The position numbers and the translations under genes were made by a program. Positions 51,969 through 61,484 of a stretch of 64,000 nt of DNA are shown piece after piece (position 1 is the first letter of the stretch; every line of letters begins with the position of its first letter). The stretch is from Clostridium sp. UBA4548 (GTDB taxonomy: Bacteria > Bacillota > Clostridia > Clostridiales > Clostridiaceae). The DNA is taken from NCBI RefSeq assembly GCF_002387895.1, contig NZ_DGLI01000001.1:166772-230771 (forward strand). The letters are read 5' to 3'. The notes below the pieces were generated by a model that ran no database searches, was not told where the DNA came from, and was given only the letters and a program-made list of their open reading frames with translations.

Positions 51969-54944
51969 CTAGTTACCCCGGGAATTGTTTGTCATGTTGT
52001 TTGCTGGATTATTTGAAGTACTGTTTGGTGTGTTACCTGTAGTATTATTTGTTGTGCTTTCACCGTTTGTACTTTCACCTTTTTTGCTTTCATCTATTAC
52101 ATTTCCAGCATTATCAACTTTTTCGTCCCTGTTGTACATAAACTTATAAGCAGGATTTTGAGCTTTTATTTTATCTCTAAAATATTCTTCAAATACTGCT
52201 CTAGCTACTGGAGCGCCGTATCCTCCGCTACCTCCATCGAAAATTACAACACAAGTAACAATCTCTGGATTATCATAAGGAGCAAATCCTAAATAAGTTC
52301 CATAAGCAGTTCTATCAATGGCTTCTTCAACTACAACATTTACATTGGCAGAACCAGTCTTACCGCCATTTTCTATTGGAAATCCTCTGAAAGCATTTAC
52401 AGCAGTACCATTATCTCCTGATGTAACATCTTTCATACCTTTTTTGATTGTAGCAAGGTATTTCTCTTCTATATCCACATGCTCCATAAGTTTAGGTTTA
52501 AACTCTGTAGTTTCTCCAGTAACAGGGTCTATAATCTTATTAACAAGCTGTAACTCGTATCTATTGCCACCATTTACTAGAGTTGCCATATAACTTGCCA
52601 ACTGAAGGGGTGTAAAGAAATTCATTCCTTGCCCTATGGATGCATTATAAGCATTTGCTGCAGAGCTAATAAATGTTCTTGCATCATTAGTGGAGAAAAT
52701 TATAGCTAATATTATTCCATCTATATCATCTTTTGTATAGCCTATTGCTTTAGCTTGTGGTGAAGCATTTATAACCTCTTTAATTAGTGGCTCCATAATT
52801 TGCCCAATTTCTTTGTCGCTACTTTTATTTTCCTTAGTCATTTCGGCTTTAATTGCTTCGATTAAATTGCTTTTTTTCTCATTTATTTTTTTAATTTCTG
52901 CAATTTCTTTAGGTGTTCCATATTCCTTTTCCTTAACTATATTAAAAGGCTTGTATTGATTTGATTGTGCATTTAATGAGTTAGAGCCCTTGTTTAAAAA
53001 CTCTACCAATTGATTTATATAAACACTTGATTGACTTCTTTTACTTGACTCATAATTATAAACTTGCCCAAAGTTTTCTGCAATTTCAATACCTGTAGTT
53101 GGTTCTAACCCACTATTAGGTGGTACTCCTAATCCAAACTTCCATGCATATTTAGCAATTATATCTAAGGCTGCAGGATTTTCGCCATACTTATCATATA
53201 ACCTATCTGCTACATCATAGAAATAATAGTTACAGGAAACCTCTAAGGCTTTGGCTACATCTATAGCTCCATGTGAACCATGGCTCTGATTAAATTTCCA
53301 ACAAGCTCCTTTATAATCTGCATATCTTTTATTATAATAGCCATTATCTAATATTTTTTCGCTTGGCGTTATTACTCCCTCTGTGAGCCCCGCTAAGGCA
53401 GTAACAGGTTTGAAAATTGATCCTGGAGGAATTAGCGATAGCGAAGCATAGTTGTAAAATGGCTTTGGAAATATATCATAGATGTCTTGTCTTATGGTAG
53501 TATTCCCTTCAATGGAAGTATCTATAGGAAACATTCTATCTAAGAGGATCTTAGCTCTTTCAGCTGCTGGAAGTCCCATTTCCTTATCTGTTAATACGCC
53601 CTTTTTATTTATAAGCCCCTTTTTCGCAATGTATTCCTTACCCATTTGTTCTAAGTTAGGATTAAAATACTTTTCAGATAGCTCAGGAGTTAAAAGTCCT
53701 GGCACTGTAAAGGTATTAGGATCATACCCGGGTCTGCTTACAAGGGCTAAAACTTGACCAGTTTTTGCATTTAATACAACAGCCGCACCTCTAGTAGCAT
53801 TACTTACATTACTTGTTCCCATAGTACCTTTTTTTTGCATATCCTTCATGGTATCATCCAAGGCATCTTCTGCTGCTTTTTGTATATTTTTATCTATATT
53901 TAACTGAACAGTTTTTCCTGGATAAGAATCTGCTTCTACAATAGTTTTTACTTTTCTTCCTGATTTGTTTACTTCTATAATCTCCTGTCCCTTAGTTCCC
54001 TTAAGGTAAGGTTCAAGAGCTGCTTCTAACCCTGACTTACCAACGTTGTCAGTACTTATATCATAACCTTTTTCTTCAAATTTTTCCTTTTCCCAAGGAT
54101 TGATTTTAGAAATATACCCTAAAAATGCTGAACCTAATTCTTTATTTGGATAAGTTCTCATAGGTTGTGTTTCAACAGCTATCCCAGGAAGACTAGCTTT
54201 ACGCTGTTCAAATTCAAAGGCTGCTTCTTGGCTAAGGTTATTAGCAATAATTACAGGTTTGTAACCTGAAAAACTTTGCATTTTTATGCTATCCTTAACT
54301 ATCATATATTTTCTTTGTTCTTGAAGCGCATAGCTTTTATCTATCTTATATTCTTCTAATAGCTTATCAAAAACCTGTTGAGGTGAAACTTTTAAAATTT
54401 CCTCATCTATAAATTGCTGTTCTTCTTTAGTTAGTTCTTCTTTTTTCTTATCTTCAAAGTGTTTTCCAATTAGATTATCCTCAATGCCTCTATCCTTTTT
54501 GAATCTAATCTCCATCCATCTTTTGCTTTCTTCATCAGTAGCTTTAAACTTAAAAACTAAATTATTATTTTCAATTACAATTGGAAATTCATCAACCATG
54601 TAAATTTTATTGTTATCAAGAATTTTAAAAACCTCAGCCATGGTTTCAAAAAACTTATCTTTACTCTCTTCAGTTTGTGTAAACATCAAAGAGTAGCTCT
54701 GTTTACTTGTAGCTAGCACTTCCCCCTTAGCATCAATTATGTCTCCTCTTGCTGCAACCTTAGGAACGTTTTTACTAGCTTTTTTATTAGCTTCTTCTCT
54801 ATATTCTTCTACCATGATTACTTGTAGATAAAGTAATCTACCAATTATAGTAGTAAAAATCAGGCCCATGGCAATAAAAAATATATTAAACCTAGAAAAT
54901 TTAGTTTTATTCTTTTTATTATTTCCAACTTTTTTATTCACCAT
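51969..54944 (-). CDS. mrdA: penicillin-binding protein 2 (class B PBP, elongasome)
   Basis: This is the transpeptidase partner of RodA. The 991-residue protein has a membrane anchor at about 22-41 and a dimerisation domain. The transpeptidase domain has SxxK in PPGSIFKPVTAL (about 506), SxN in VSCNYYFYD (about 568) and KTGS in GGKTGSANV (about 861). The family is usually nearer 600-750. The extra length is an insertion in the catalytic domain between SxN and KTG, rich in Lys/Glu/Asn, and a Ser/Thr/Asn/Gly tail from about 950. It begins 7 bases after mreD. Confidence 0.95.
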   Translation of the reverse strand: MVNKKVGNNKKNKTKFSRFNIFFIAMGLIFTTIIGRLLYLQVIMVEEYREEANKKASKNVPKVAARGDIIDAKGEVLATSKQSYSLMFTQTEESKDKFFETMAEVFKILDNNKIYMVDEFPIVIENNNLVFKFKATDEESKRWMEIRFKKDRGIEDNLIGKHFEDKKKEELTKEEQQFIDEEILKVSPQQVFDKLLEEYKIDKSYALQEQRKYMIVKDSIKMQSFSGYKPVIIANNLSQEAAFEFEQRKASLPGIAVETQPMRTYPNKELGSAFLGYISKINPWEKEKFEEKGYDISTDNVGKSGLEAALEPYLKGTKGQEIIEVNKSGRKVKTIVEADSYPGKTVQLNIDKNIQKAAEDALDDTMKDMQKKGTMGTSNVSNATRGAAVVLNAKTGQVLALVSRPGYDPNTFTVPGLLTPELSEKYFNPNLEQMGKEYIAKKGLINKKGVLTDKEMGLPAAERAKILLDRMFPIDTSIEGNTTIRQDIYDIFPKPFYNYASLSLIPPGSIFKPVTALAGLTEGVITPSEKILDNGYYNKRYADYKGACWKFNQSHGSHGAIDVAKALEVSCNYYFYDVADRLYDKYGENPAALDIIAKYAWKFGLGVPPNSGLEPTTGIEIAENFGQVYNYESSKRSQSSVYINQLVEFLNKGSNSLNAQSNQYKPFNIVKEKEYGTPKEIAEIKKINEKKSNLIEAIKAEMTKENKSSDKEIGQIMEPLIKEVINASPQAKAIGYTKDDIDGIILAIIFSTNDARTFISSAANAYNASIGQGMNFFTPLQLASYMATLVNGGNRYELQLVNKIIDPVTGETTEFKPKLMEHVDIEEKYLATIKKGMKDVTSGDNGTAVNAFRGFPIENGGKTGSANVNVVVEEAIDRTAYGTYLGFAPYDNPEIVTCVVIFDGGSGGYGAPVARAVFEEYFRDKIKAQNPAYKFMYNRDEKVDNAGNVIDESKKGESTNGESTTNNTTGNTPNSTSNNPANNMTNNSRGN

Positions 54945-54951
54945 ATTATCT

Positions 54952-55446
54952 CTAGAATCTCCACTCTTTCTTTATAATTTTTGTTTCGCTAAGCTTAAAA
55001 ACAAGTCTATACAAGAAAATCGATACTATCATATCATATAAAGCTTTATACAAGACTATTGTTATACCAATAGTTTTAATCCTTAGTAAAAATAAAATTC
55101 CTATCACAAGTAGCCCTTTTAAGAAACTTAAAAAGAAAGTTGAAACTATTGGCACAATTGATTTATCTTTAAATATACTCTTTCCTATTTCTGAGGCTAG
55201 CAAACAAATAATCATATTACTAAACATGTTTATTCCCATTCCACTAGAAAAGTATAAATCTTGAAAAGCTCCAGCTGCAATTCCCACTACAATTCCTTCT
55301 ATGGGACCATTTATAATAGCATAGGCAATCACAAATACAAGCAAAGTACTTGGGTAAATATATTTTATGGAAAGAAAGGTTATTACTGTATTATCTAAAA
55401 CCGCTAATAGCAAAATTATTAGAAATAAATATATTACTTTTTTCAT
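54952..55446 (-). CDS. mreD: rod shape-determining protein MreD
   Basis: MreD is a small integral membrane protein of the elongasome, 164 residues with about five hydrophobic helices. Sequence conservation is low in this family; the identification rests on length, hydrophobicity, INGPIEGIVVGIAAGAFQDLYFSSGMG (typical for MreD) and its place between mreC and PBP2. Confidence 0.92.
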   Translation of the reverse strand: MKKVIYLFLIILLLAVLDNTVITFLSIKYIYPSTLLVFVIAYAIINGPIEGIVVGIAAGAFQDLYFSSGMGINMFSNMIICLLASEIGKSIFKDKSIVPIVSTFFLSFLKGLLVIGILFLLRIKTIGITIVLYKALYDMIVSIFLYRLVFKLSETKIIKKEWRF

Positions 55447-55455
55447 ATTATACCT

Positions 55456-56301
55456 CTAATACTTAACATCGCGAGTTTCTTTAGGCACCACAATTATGAG
55501 TTGTTCTAGCTTATTGAAATCAACACTAGGCTTAATTATAGCATTTTTAACTACAGCGGCTTTGTCTTCTTCAACTTCTAAAACTTCTCCAATCTTGATA
55601 CCTTTGGGATAAATTCCCCCAAGACCTGAGGTTAATATGGTATCACCTTTAGAAACCTGTGACTTAATTGATAATCCAGTAATTTGAGCTAAAAACTTGT
55701 CTTCATTTCCTTTATATCCCTTAACTATTCCATCACTTTCTTGAGTGCTTAATTCATATCCAGCCACAGCAATATTTTCATTACACAAAGATTGAACTAT
55801 GGCCCAATTATCACCAACTGATGTGACCTGACCAACTAATCCTTCCCCAGTAATTGCAACCATGCCTTTTTGGATACCTACATTTTTCCCTTTATTAATT
55901 ACATAACCGTCTAAAAAATTAGATCCACTTATACCTACAATATCACAACCAATATAGTTATATTCATTTCTTAAATCAGTAAAGTTAAGCATTCCTCTTA
56001 ACCTCTGATTTTCTTGTTCAAGTAACACATTTTGAGTAACTTTATTTTCAAGCTCACTATTCCTACTTCTAAGTTCTTCATTTTCCTTTTTTATATCATT
56101 AACGCTAAAAATAAAGCTTAATGAGTTTTTAACACTATTTCCTACTTTATAAAACAATCCCTGAATAGGATTTAGAGTAGCCCCTACTCCATTTTCCACT
56201 AAAGACACATTTTCCTTTTGAACAGAATAGCCAATTAAGAATAAAAAGCATACTGACAGTATAATTACTATTACTGCCAGTTTGTTTTTAATGTTTTTCA
56301 T
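55456..56301 (-). CDS. mreC: rod shape-determining protein MreC
   Basis: MreC links cytosolic MreB to the periplasmic-side wall enzymes. The 281-residue protein has a membrane helix at about 8-25, a coiled coil at about 65-100 (NDIKKENEELRSRNSELENK) and the beta-barrel MreC domain from about 115, with VAITGEGLVGQVTSVG. It follows mreB with a 3-base gap. Confidence 0.96.
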   Translation of the reverse strand: MKNIKNKLAVIVIILSVCFLFLIGYSVQKENVSLVENGVGATLNPIQGLFYKVGNSVKNSLSFIFSVNDIKKENEELRSRNSELENKVTQNVLLEQENQRLRGMLNFTDLRNEYNYIGCDIVGISGSNFLDGYVINKGKNVGIQKGMVAITGEGLVGQVTSVGDNWAIVQSLCNENIAVAGYELSTQESDGIVKGYKGNEDKFLAQITGLSIKSQVSKGDTILTSGLGGIYPKGIKIGEVLEVEEDKAAVVKNAIIKPSVDFNKLEQLIIVVPKETRDVKY

Positions 56302-56304
56302 TTT

Positions 56305-57315
56305 TTATCTTCTCTTACTCATGACATCTACATTGTCTAAGGCTTTACCAGCCCCTATAGCCACACAGTCAAGTGGAATTTCAGCTATGTTAACAGGCAT
56401 ATGTGTTTCGTGGTTAATTAATTTATCTAATCCTTTTAGAAGAGCTCCGCCTCCAGTTAGCATGATACCTTTATCCATAATATCTGCTGCTAGTTCTGGT
56501 GGTGTTTTCTCAAGGGTAGTTTTAATGGAATCTATAATAGCAGCTATAGGCTCACCTAGTGCTTCTCTTACCTCTGATTCAGTTATTTCTATAACCTTTG
56601 GAAGACCTGTAACTAAATCTCTTCCTCTAATTTCCATTGTATTATCTGGTTCACCTAAGTCAAAAGCTGAACCCAACTCTATTTTTATTGCTTCTGCAGT
56701 TCTTTCACCAATCATTAGGTTATATTGCTTTTTAATATATGCAATAATAGAAGTATCAAGTTCATCACCTGCTACTCTTAAAGATTTACTAGTTACAATT
56801 CCTCCAAGAGATATAATTGCAACTTCTGTAGTTCCCCCTCCAATGTCTACTACCATGCTTCCTGTAGGTTCATTAACTGGAAGACCTGCTCCTATAGCTG
56901 CAGCCATTGGCTCTTCCATTAAGAATGCCTCTCTTGCACCTGCACTTTTTGTAGCTTCTTCAATAGCTCTTTTTTCCACTTCAGTTACCCCTGATGGGAA
57001 ACATACTACTATTCTAGGACTTTTAAAGGCATTTTTAGCCCCAACTTTATCTATAAAATGTCTTAACATCTTTTCAGTAACATCAAAGTCAGCAATAACG
57101 CCATCTTTCATTGGTCTAATGGCTACGATGTTCCCTGGCGTTCTACCAATCATCTGTTTAGCTTCATTACCAACTGCAAGAACTTTTCCTGTATTTTTAT
57201 TTATTGCCACCACCGAAGGTTCTCTAAGCACTATACCTTTTCCTTTAACATAAACTAATGTATTAGCTGTTCCTAAATCTATTCCCATATCTCTTGACTT
57301 TGCAAATAATCCCAT
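56305..57315 (-). CDS. mreB: rod shape-determining protein MreB (actin homologue)
   Basis: MreB filaments direct side-wall synthesis. It has 336 residues. Actin-fold phosphate loops are visible: MGIDLGTANTLVYVKGKG near the N-terminus and VVDIGGGTTEVAII at about 158-171. IMLTGGGALLKGLD is the C-terminal adenosine motif. The frame is open to 57345, but ATG 57315 follows AAGGAG at 9 bases. It follows radC and precedes mreC. Confidence 0.97.
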   Translation of the reverse strand: MGLFAKSRDMGIDLGTANTLVYVKGKGIVLREPSVVAINKNTGKVLAVGNEAKQMIGRTPGNIVAIRPMKDGVIADFDVTEKMLRHFIDKVGAKNAFKSPRIVVCFPSGVTEVEKRAIEEATKSAGAREAFLMEEPMAAAIGAGLPVNEPTGSMVVDIGGGTTEVAIISLGGIVTSKSLRVAGDELDTSIIAYIKKQYNLMIGERTAEAIKIELGSAFDLGEPDNTMEIRGRDLVTGLPKVIEITESEVREALGEPIAAIIDSIKTTLEKTPPELAADIMDKGIMLTGGGALLKGLDKLINHETHMPVNIAEIPLDCVAIGAGKALDNVDVMSKRR

Positions 57316-57334
57316 AAAAAAATTCTCCTTTCTA

Positions 57335-58021
57335 CTATAAGACACCTTTTTCTTTTAAACTAACATAGGTGCCATTCCCAATTATAATGTGATCTAAAAC
57401 CTCTATTCCAATGAGTTTTCCACACTCTTTTAACCTACTAGTAATACCTATATCTTCCTTGCTAGGAGTTGGATCTCCTGAAGGATGATTGTGACAAACT
57501 ATGATTGAAGCACTACTACATTTAATTGCTTCAATGAATACTTCTCTTGGATGAACTATTGAGCTATTTAAACTACCTACAGATATATCTACAGACTTTA
57601 TTATCACATTTTTAGTGTTAAGCATGATAAGCTTTAGATATTCTTTCTTTAAATATCGCATGTCTTCCATCACATAATCTACAAGGTCATTTGGTTGTTT
57701 AATTTTAATATCCTCTCCAGACTTAAAAGACTTAAACCGTCTCGAAAGCTCTGAAAGAGCTATGAGTTGAGTAGCCTTAGCTTCTCCAATACCTTTTAAA
57801 TTTTGAAGGTCCTGTATATTAGAACTTAACAATCCATTTATGCCTCCGCATTGAGAAAGTATCCGATTGCTTAAATTTAAAATATTTTCTGTTTTGCTTC
57901 CTGTCCTTAATATTATGGCTAAAAGCTCACCATTTGACAAGCTGTTAGCTCCATATCTTAACATCTTTTCTCTTGGTCTTTCATTTTTTGGTAAATCCGT
58001 AAGTTTAATTTTTTCTTCCAT
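57335..58021 (-). CDS. radC: RadC family JAB-domain protein
   Basis: RadC was once named as a DNA repair factor, but its real role is unclear. Its 228 residues contain a helix-hairpin-helix part (GLLSSNIQDLQNLKGIGEAKATQL) and a JAB/MPN metal site in IVCHNHPSGDPTPSKEDI. Placement between maf and mreB is conserved in Firmicutes. Confidence 0.95.
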   Translation of the reverse strand: MEEKIKLTDLPKNERPREKMLRYGANSLSNGELLAIILRTGSKTENILNLSNRILSQCGGINGLLSSNIQDLQNLKGIGEAKATQLIALSELSRRFKSFKSGEDIKIKQPNDLVDYVMEDMRYLKKEYLKLIMLNTKNVIIKSVDISVGSLNSSIVHPREVFIEAIKCSSASIIVCHNHPSGDPTPSKEDIGITSRLKECGKLIGIEVLDHIIIGNGTYVSLKEKGVL

Positions 58022-58033
58022 TTTAAAACTCCT

Positions 58034-58609
58034 TTAAAGATTTACCCCCATCTCCTTAAGCATTAAATATAATTTACTTATAGACAACCCCACTACGTTG
58101 TAATAGCATCCATTTATTCTTTCAACAAAGATAGCTCCATTACCTTGTATGCCATAGGCTCCAGCTTTATCAAAAGGCTCTCCTGATTTTATGTATTCAC
58201 TAATAATTTCATCATTAAGTTCCATAAATTTCACTTCTGTGCAAACACAGCTTTTTTTCACTTCCCTAGTGATATTATTTGTTATAACAATACTAGAATA
58301 AACATGATGTACATTGTTGCTTAACATTCTCAGCATAGAAAAAGCTTCTTTTTCATCTTTGGGTTTTCCTAGCACTTTGCCATTATAAAATACAATAGTG
58401 TCACAACCAATAACTAATGCTTCACCATTTACTTGTTCTAATACATCATTTACTTTTTCTTCAGCTAATATACAAACATAATCACAGGGATTTCCATGAA
58501 ATTTCACAGTACTTTCATCAAAGTTGCTTGCTAAAATCTTAAAATTTTTAGTTAACTTCCCTAAAAGTTGTTGTCTTCTTGGAGATGCTGATGCCAATAC
58601 AATATTCAT
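58034..58609 (-). CDS. maf: Maf-type nucleoside triphosphate pyrophosphatase
   Basis: Maf proteins hydrolyse modified or canonical dTTP/UTP to monophosphates and influence septum formation. Its 191 residues begin with the signature VLASASPRRQQLLGKL. VIGCDTIVFYNGKVLGKP contains the catalytic Asp, and DKAGAYGIQG is the third motif. It follows the DUF4321 gene and precedes radC. Confidence 0.95.
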   Translation of the reverse strand: MNIVLASASPRRQQLLGKLTKNFKILASNFDESTVKFHGNPCDYVCILAEEKVNDVLEQVNGEALVIGCDTIVFYNGKVLGKPKDEKEAFSMLRMLSNNVHHVYSSIVITNNITREVKKSCVCTEVKFMELNDEIISEYIKSGEPFDKAGAYGIQGNGAIFVERINGCYYNVVGLSISKLYLMLKEMGVNL

Positions 58610-58619
58610 AGTCTCACTC

Positions 58620-58880
58620 CTATAGTTTTCTAAATAATATTATTGCCAAAACTATACCAATAATAGACATAAAATTAATATTAAAGTTAAATCCGAAAGC
58701 TAATTCTATAACTTTTAAATCTAATAGTAACGGACTTTTAAGCCCTATGGAATAAGCCTTTCCTAAGAAATTTAGTCCACTAAAATTGTTTGCTAAAATT
58801 TCCCCAATAAAACTCCCTGAAATGGCTCCTAATAATATACCAAAAACATACTCTTTGGTTTTTATATCTCCATTTCTCAT
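58620..58880 (-). CDS. DUF4321 family small membrane protein
   Basis: This 86-residue protein has two hydrophobic helices (about 12-30 and 68-84). It fits the DUF4321 family, usually found just before maf in Clostridia. The function is unknown; its position at the head of the maf-radC-mre operon suggests a cell-envelope link. GGGGG precedes the ATG. Confidence 0.82.
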   Translation of the reverse strand: MRNGDIKTKEYVFGILLGAISGSFIGEILANNFSGLNFLGKAYSIGLKSPLLLDLKVIELAFGFNFNINFMSIIGIVLAIILFRKL

Positions 58881-58931
58881 TATATATCCCCCATTTTAAA
58901 ATTGAAATACATATACATTTTTATCTTATAT

Positions 58932-58960
58932 AGTTTAACACTTAACATTTGCATATACAA
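58932..58960 (-). promoter_or_regulatory. promoter of the DUF4321-maf-radC-mreBCD operon
   Basis: TTGTAT (58955-58960), a 17-base spacer and TAAACT (58932-58937) on the minus strand, about 50 bases before the first gene. Confidence 0.65.
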
Positions 58961-59110
58961 GGCTATAACTTATTTTTTAAAAATTTTTTATTATTTTGTT
59001 ATTTATTAGTAATTTATGTATTAATTTATTTTACATTAATGCTTTTATTGACAACATATGTAAGGTAACCTTAAACTTAGTTTGGATTTTTTAAATTACT
59101 TTGAAAAAAT

Positions 59111-59140
59111 GTAAAAAGTGTTCATAAATGAACACCTTCT
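59111..59140 (-). terminator. terminator after the SPOR-domain gene
   Basis: GTGTTCAT/ATGAACAC, an 8-bp palindromic stem, is followed on the minus strand by TTTTTACATTTTTT. It lies just after the stop codon at 59153. Confidence 0.88.
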
Positions 59141-59152
59141 CATTTCTTTATA

Positions 59153-59860
59153 TTATTTTTTAAATTGTTTTATTTTATCATAAGTAATACTTATGATTTC
59201 AGAAACTTTTGTTTTATCTACTTCTTCTGGCAATCCTTTAATATACTCTTTTAATTCACTAACATCCTTATAGTGTTTTTTATCTTCTTCTATGGCCTGT
59301 AAAGAGCTTGCCCAAGTTTTCAACTCATTAGTCTTAACCCCCTTTATATTCTGTTCAGAGGCTTTGTTAACTATTTTGAAATTTGCTTCAATTATTTGAC
59401 ACAACTCTCCTGTAGATAAGTCATCATAATATACATCAATCACCGATTTAGTAGTGTTAATCCCTTTTTCTTTAAGCATGTTATAAACGGGCTCCCACTG
59501 TTCTTTAGAATATACTCCAAAATACACTCTGAATAACTCTCCCTCTTGCACGATAAAGGGACTTCCTAAAGGTTCTACAGTCTTTCTTAAAGCTTCTGCA
59601 TTTTCTTTCACTTTGAATACTCCACACTGCAATAAATAAAACTGATGATTTGGCTCTCCTTTATTTTCACCTTGCTCTTTTTTTGTCTTTTCATTACTTT
59701 CAACTGTCTTTGCATCTAGTTTACCTTCAGAACCTTTATTAAACATAAAAGATAAGCCTGTCCCTAAAAGCAATGCCGTTAAAAGAGTTATAACTAAATA
59801 TAAAAAGAAACTCCCCTTACTCTTTCGCTTTTGCTTTATATTATATCTTGTGTACTTCAT
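59153..59860 (-). CDS. SPOR domain-containing membrane protein
   Basis: SPOR domains bind denuded glycan strands at division sites or the forespore. The 235-residue protein has a basic cytosolic tail, a membrane helix at about 17-38, a charged linker and a SPOR domain at about 72-145 (HQFYLLQCGVFKVKENAEAL, FRVYFGVYS). The C-terminal 85 residues are helical and unassigned. GGGGTG precedes the ATG. A terminator on each side suggests a single-gene unit. Confidence 0.88.
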   Translation of the reverse strand: MKYTRYNIKQKRKSKGSFFLYLVITLLTALLLGTGLSFMFNKGSEGKLDAKTVESNEKTKKEQGENKGEPNHQFYLLQCGVFKVKENAEALRKTVEPLGSPFIVQEGELFRVYFGVYSKEQWEPVYNMLKEKGINTTKSVIDVYYDDLSTGELCQIIEANFKIVNKASEQNIKGVKTNELKTWASSLQAIEEDKKHYKDVSELKEYIKGLPEEVDKTKVSEIISITYDKIKQFKK

Positions 59861-59979
59861 TTTATCACCCCAACCTTTTAATCAAATTACAAAGGATTTA
59901 TTGTAATTCTATAATAATCTTTATTATACTAGCTAAAATTTTATGATAAAAACTCTTCGACATAGTTTTTTTTAAAAAA

Positions 59980-60007
59980 TAAGTAGAGGTTTGTTTTCCT
60001 CTACTTA
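59980..60007 (-). terminator. terminator after the Met/Cys-rich small gene
   Basis: A 10-bp stem TAAGTAGAGG/CCTCTACTTA (loop 8) is followed on the minus strand by TTTTTTAAAA. Confidence 0.92.
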
Positions 60008-60013
60008 ACATTC

Positions 60014-60406
60014 CTATTCACAATACATAAGCGTTAATCTTATTACTCTTCTTACAAGTCTTCTAGCCCTCTCATAAGGTATTCCATTTCGCTCCAGAAA
60101 TCTGAAAATTCCTGGATTATTTTTCTCCATCCTAGTAAGAATTAAATCTACTCGAGAATAATTATCCTCATAATATTCATCTTCTATGTTAATAAGTCTA
60201 TTGCCTATAAATGGAGAAGCTCCACTTACCGGAAACCCTCTTTGCATAGGACTTATTAAATTATTCATTGGCATCATTCCCATCATACAGCACATTGACA
60301 TAAATTCCTTCATTTCTTCCGGAATAGCTGTGTTATCCATAGGGGCCATTGGAACAAATTCATACTCTTCATAGATAATTCCATCTTTGTCCTTTTGAAT
60401 ATCCAT
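60014..60406 (-). CDS. Met/Cys-rich small protein of unknown function
   Basis: I do not recognise this 130-residue protein. After an acidic start (MDIQKDKDGIIYEEYEFVPM) comes a stretch at about 33-54 with eight Met and two Cys residues (MSMCCMMGMMPM). The C-terminal third is helical and basic (ERARRLVRRVIRLTLMYCE). No signal peptide or membrane helix is evident. The frame opens at 60529, but ATG 60406 behind GGAGG at 6 bases is clearly preferred. It lies 95 bases downstream of a tyrosine recombinase gene and ends in a strong terminator. Metal binding or a spore-coat role are guesses only. Confidence 0.75.
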   Translation of the reverse strand: MDIQKDKDGIIYEEYEFVPMAPMDNTAIPEEMKEFMSMCCMMGMMPMNNLISPMQRGFPVSGASPFIGNRLINIEDEYYEDNYSRVDLILTRMEKNNPGIFRFLERNGIPYERARRLVRRVIRLTLMYCE

Positions 60407-60500
60407 ATTATACCTCCATTTTATTTCCTCCATAAAATGTATGCATATAAATTTAAATAAATTCTTTTTTTGTTTATTCTCAAGGTAAGGTAATAAGTAT

Positions 60501-61484
60501 CTACAATAGCTCAATGACATCCCCAGCATTTTCCTTAAGTTTATCTATAGAATGTATGTATCTATTAGTGGTAGATACATTCTTATGTGCAGCAAACTCT
60601 CTTACTTTCTCAATGGTTACCCCTTTTGTTATTGCTATAGTTATTGCTGTATGTCTAGTAGAATGAACTCTTAACTTTTTATTTATATTTGCTTCTTTAC
60701 ATACTCTCTTTATCATGTAATTCAGGGTGCTTGGATCAAGCTTTTCTTTATTTTGACCATTAAGGGAATGTCCGATAAATAAATATTCCTCCTTATTGTT
60801 TTCAAAACCTCTCCCACTACTTAATACATATTCATGGATAAGTTCCTTCACCTTTTGTTGAATTTTCACTATATCTGCTTTATTTCCCTTTCTTATAACT
60901 TTTATCACATCATACTCTCCGTAAGTTATGACATCCTTAAGCTTTATATTAATTATTTCTGATTTTCTTAATGCAGTTGTTAATGCTAAGGATAATAAAG
61001 CTTTATTCCTTAGTCCTAGAATTGTGGAGGTGTTAATACTATTCAACAGTATTTTACATTCTTCTTCTGTTAGAAACTCTGTTTCATTATTATTTATAGT
61101 TGGTTTTTCTTCCTTTAAGTTGCCAAAGGGGTTAAACTTTATGATTTGAAACCCACTATAATTATCTGCATATTTCATCAACCACTTGTATAATGCACTA
61201 AGAGAAGATACTTTTCTATTAATAGTAGCAGAAGCTAGCCCCTTAGCTTCTAATTCCATAATAAAATCTTGAGCATGAAAAATATTCACTTTAATAATAT
61301 CTTCAATTGTAATGTCCTCTATATCAATAACCTTAAAAAAATCTTTTATATCCCTTTCATAGCTTAGGCTCGTGTATTTGCTTTTTAATGCTCTAATTTC
61401 TAGAAAGTATCTAATAAAATGTTTATTTCTAAATACTTCTAAGCCCTTGCTCAATGTGTCATAATTAACAATTTCAGTATTCAC
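60501..61484 (-). CDS. tyrosine recombinase (XerC/D-like integrase)
   Basis: This is a site-specific recombinase of 327 residues. The SAM-like DNA-binding domain is at about 22-105 and the catalytic domain at about 135-320. The full catalytic set is visible: Arg173 (TALRKSE), Lys199/202 region, His274-x2-Arg277 (HSTRH), His300 and Tyr309 (NRYIH). It could resolve chromosome dimers or be a remnant of a mobile element; no other phage or transposon genes are nearby. The start is GTG 61484 behind AAGGGTG. Confidence 0.88.
   Translation of the reverse strand: MNTEIVNYDTLSKGLEVFRNKHFIRYFLEIRALKSKYTSLSYERDIKDFFKVIDIEDITIEDIIKVNIFHAQDFIMELEAKGLASATINRKVSSLSALYKWLMKYADNYSGFQIIKFNPFGNLKEEKPTINNNETEFLTEEECKILLNSINTSTILGLRNKALLSLALTTALRKSEIINIKLKDVITYGEYDVIKVIRKGNKADIVKIQQKVKELIHEYVLSSGRGFENNKEEYLFIGHSLNGQNKEKLDPSTLNYMIKRVCKEANINKKLRVHSTRHTAITIAITKGVTIEKVREFAAHKNVSTTNRYIHSIDKLKENAGDVIELL

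Noticed and set aside
56282..57253. Long plus-strand open frame antisense to mreB
   Set aside because: It covers mreB in reverse, lacks a ribosome binding site, and has biased Ser/Ile/Pro-rich composition typical of a shadow frame.
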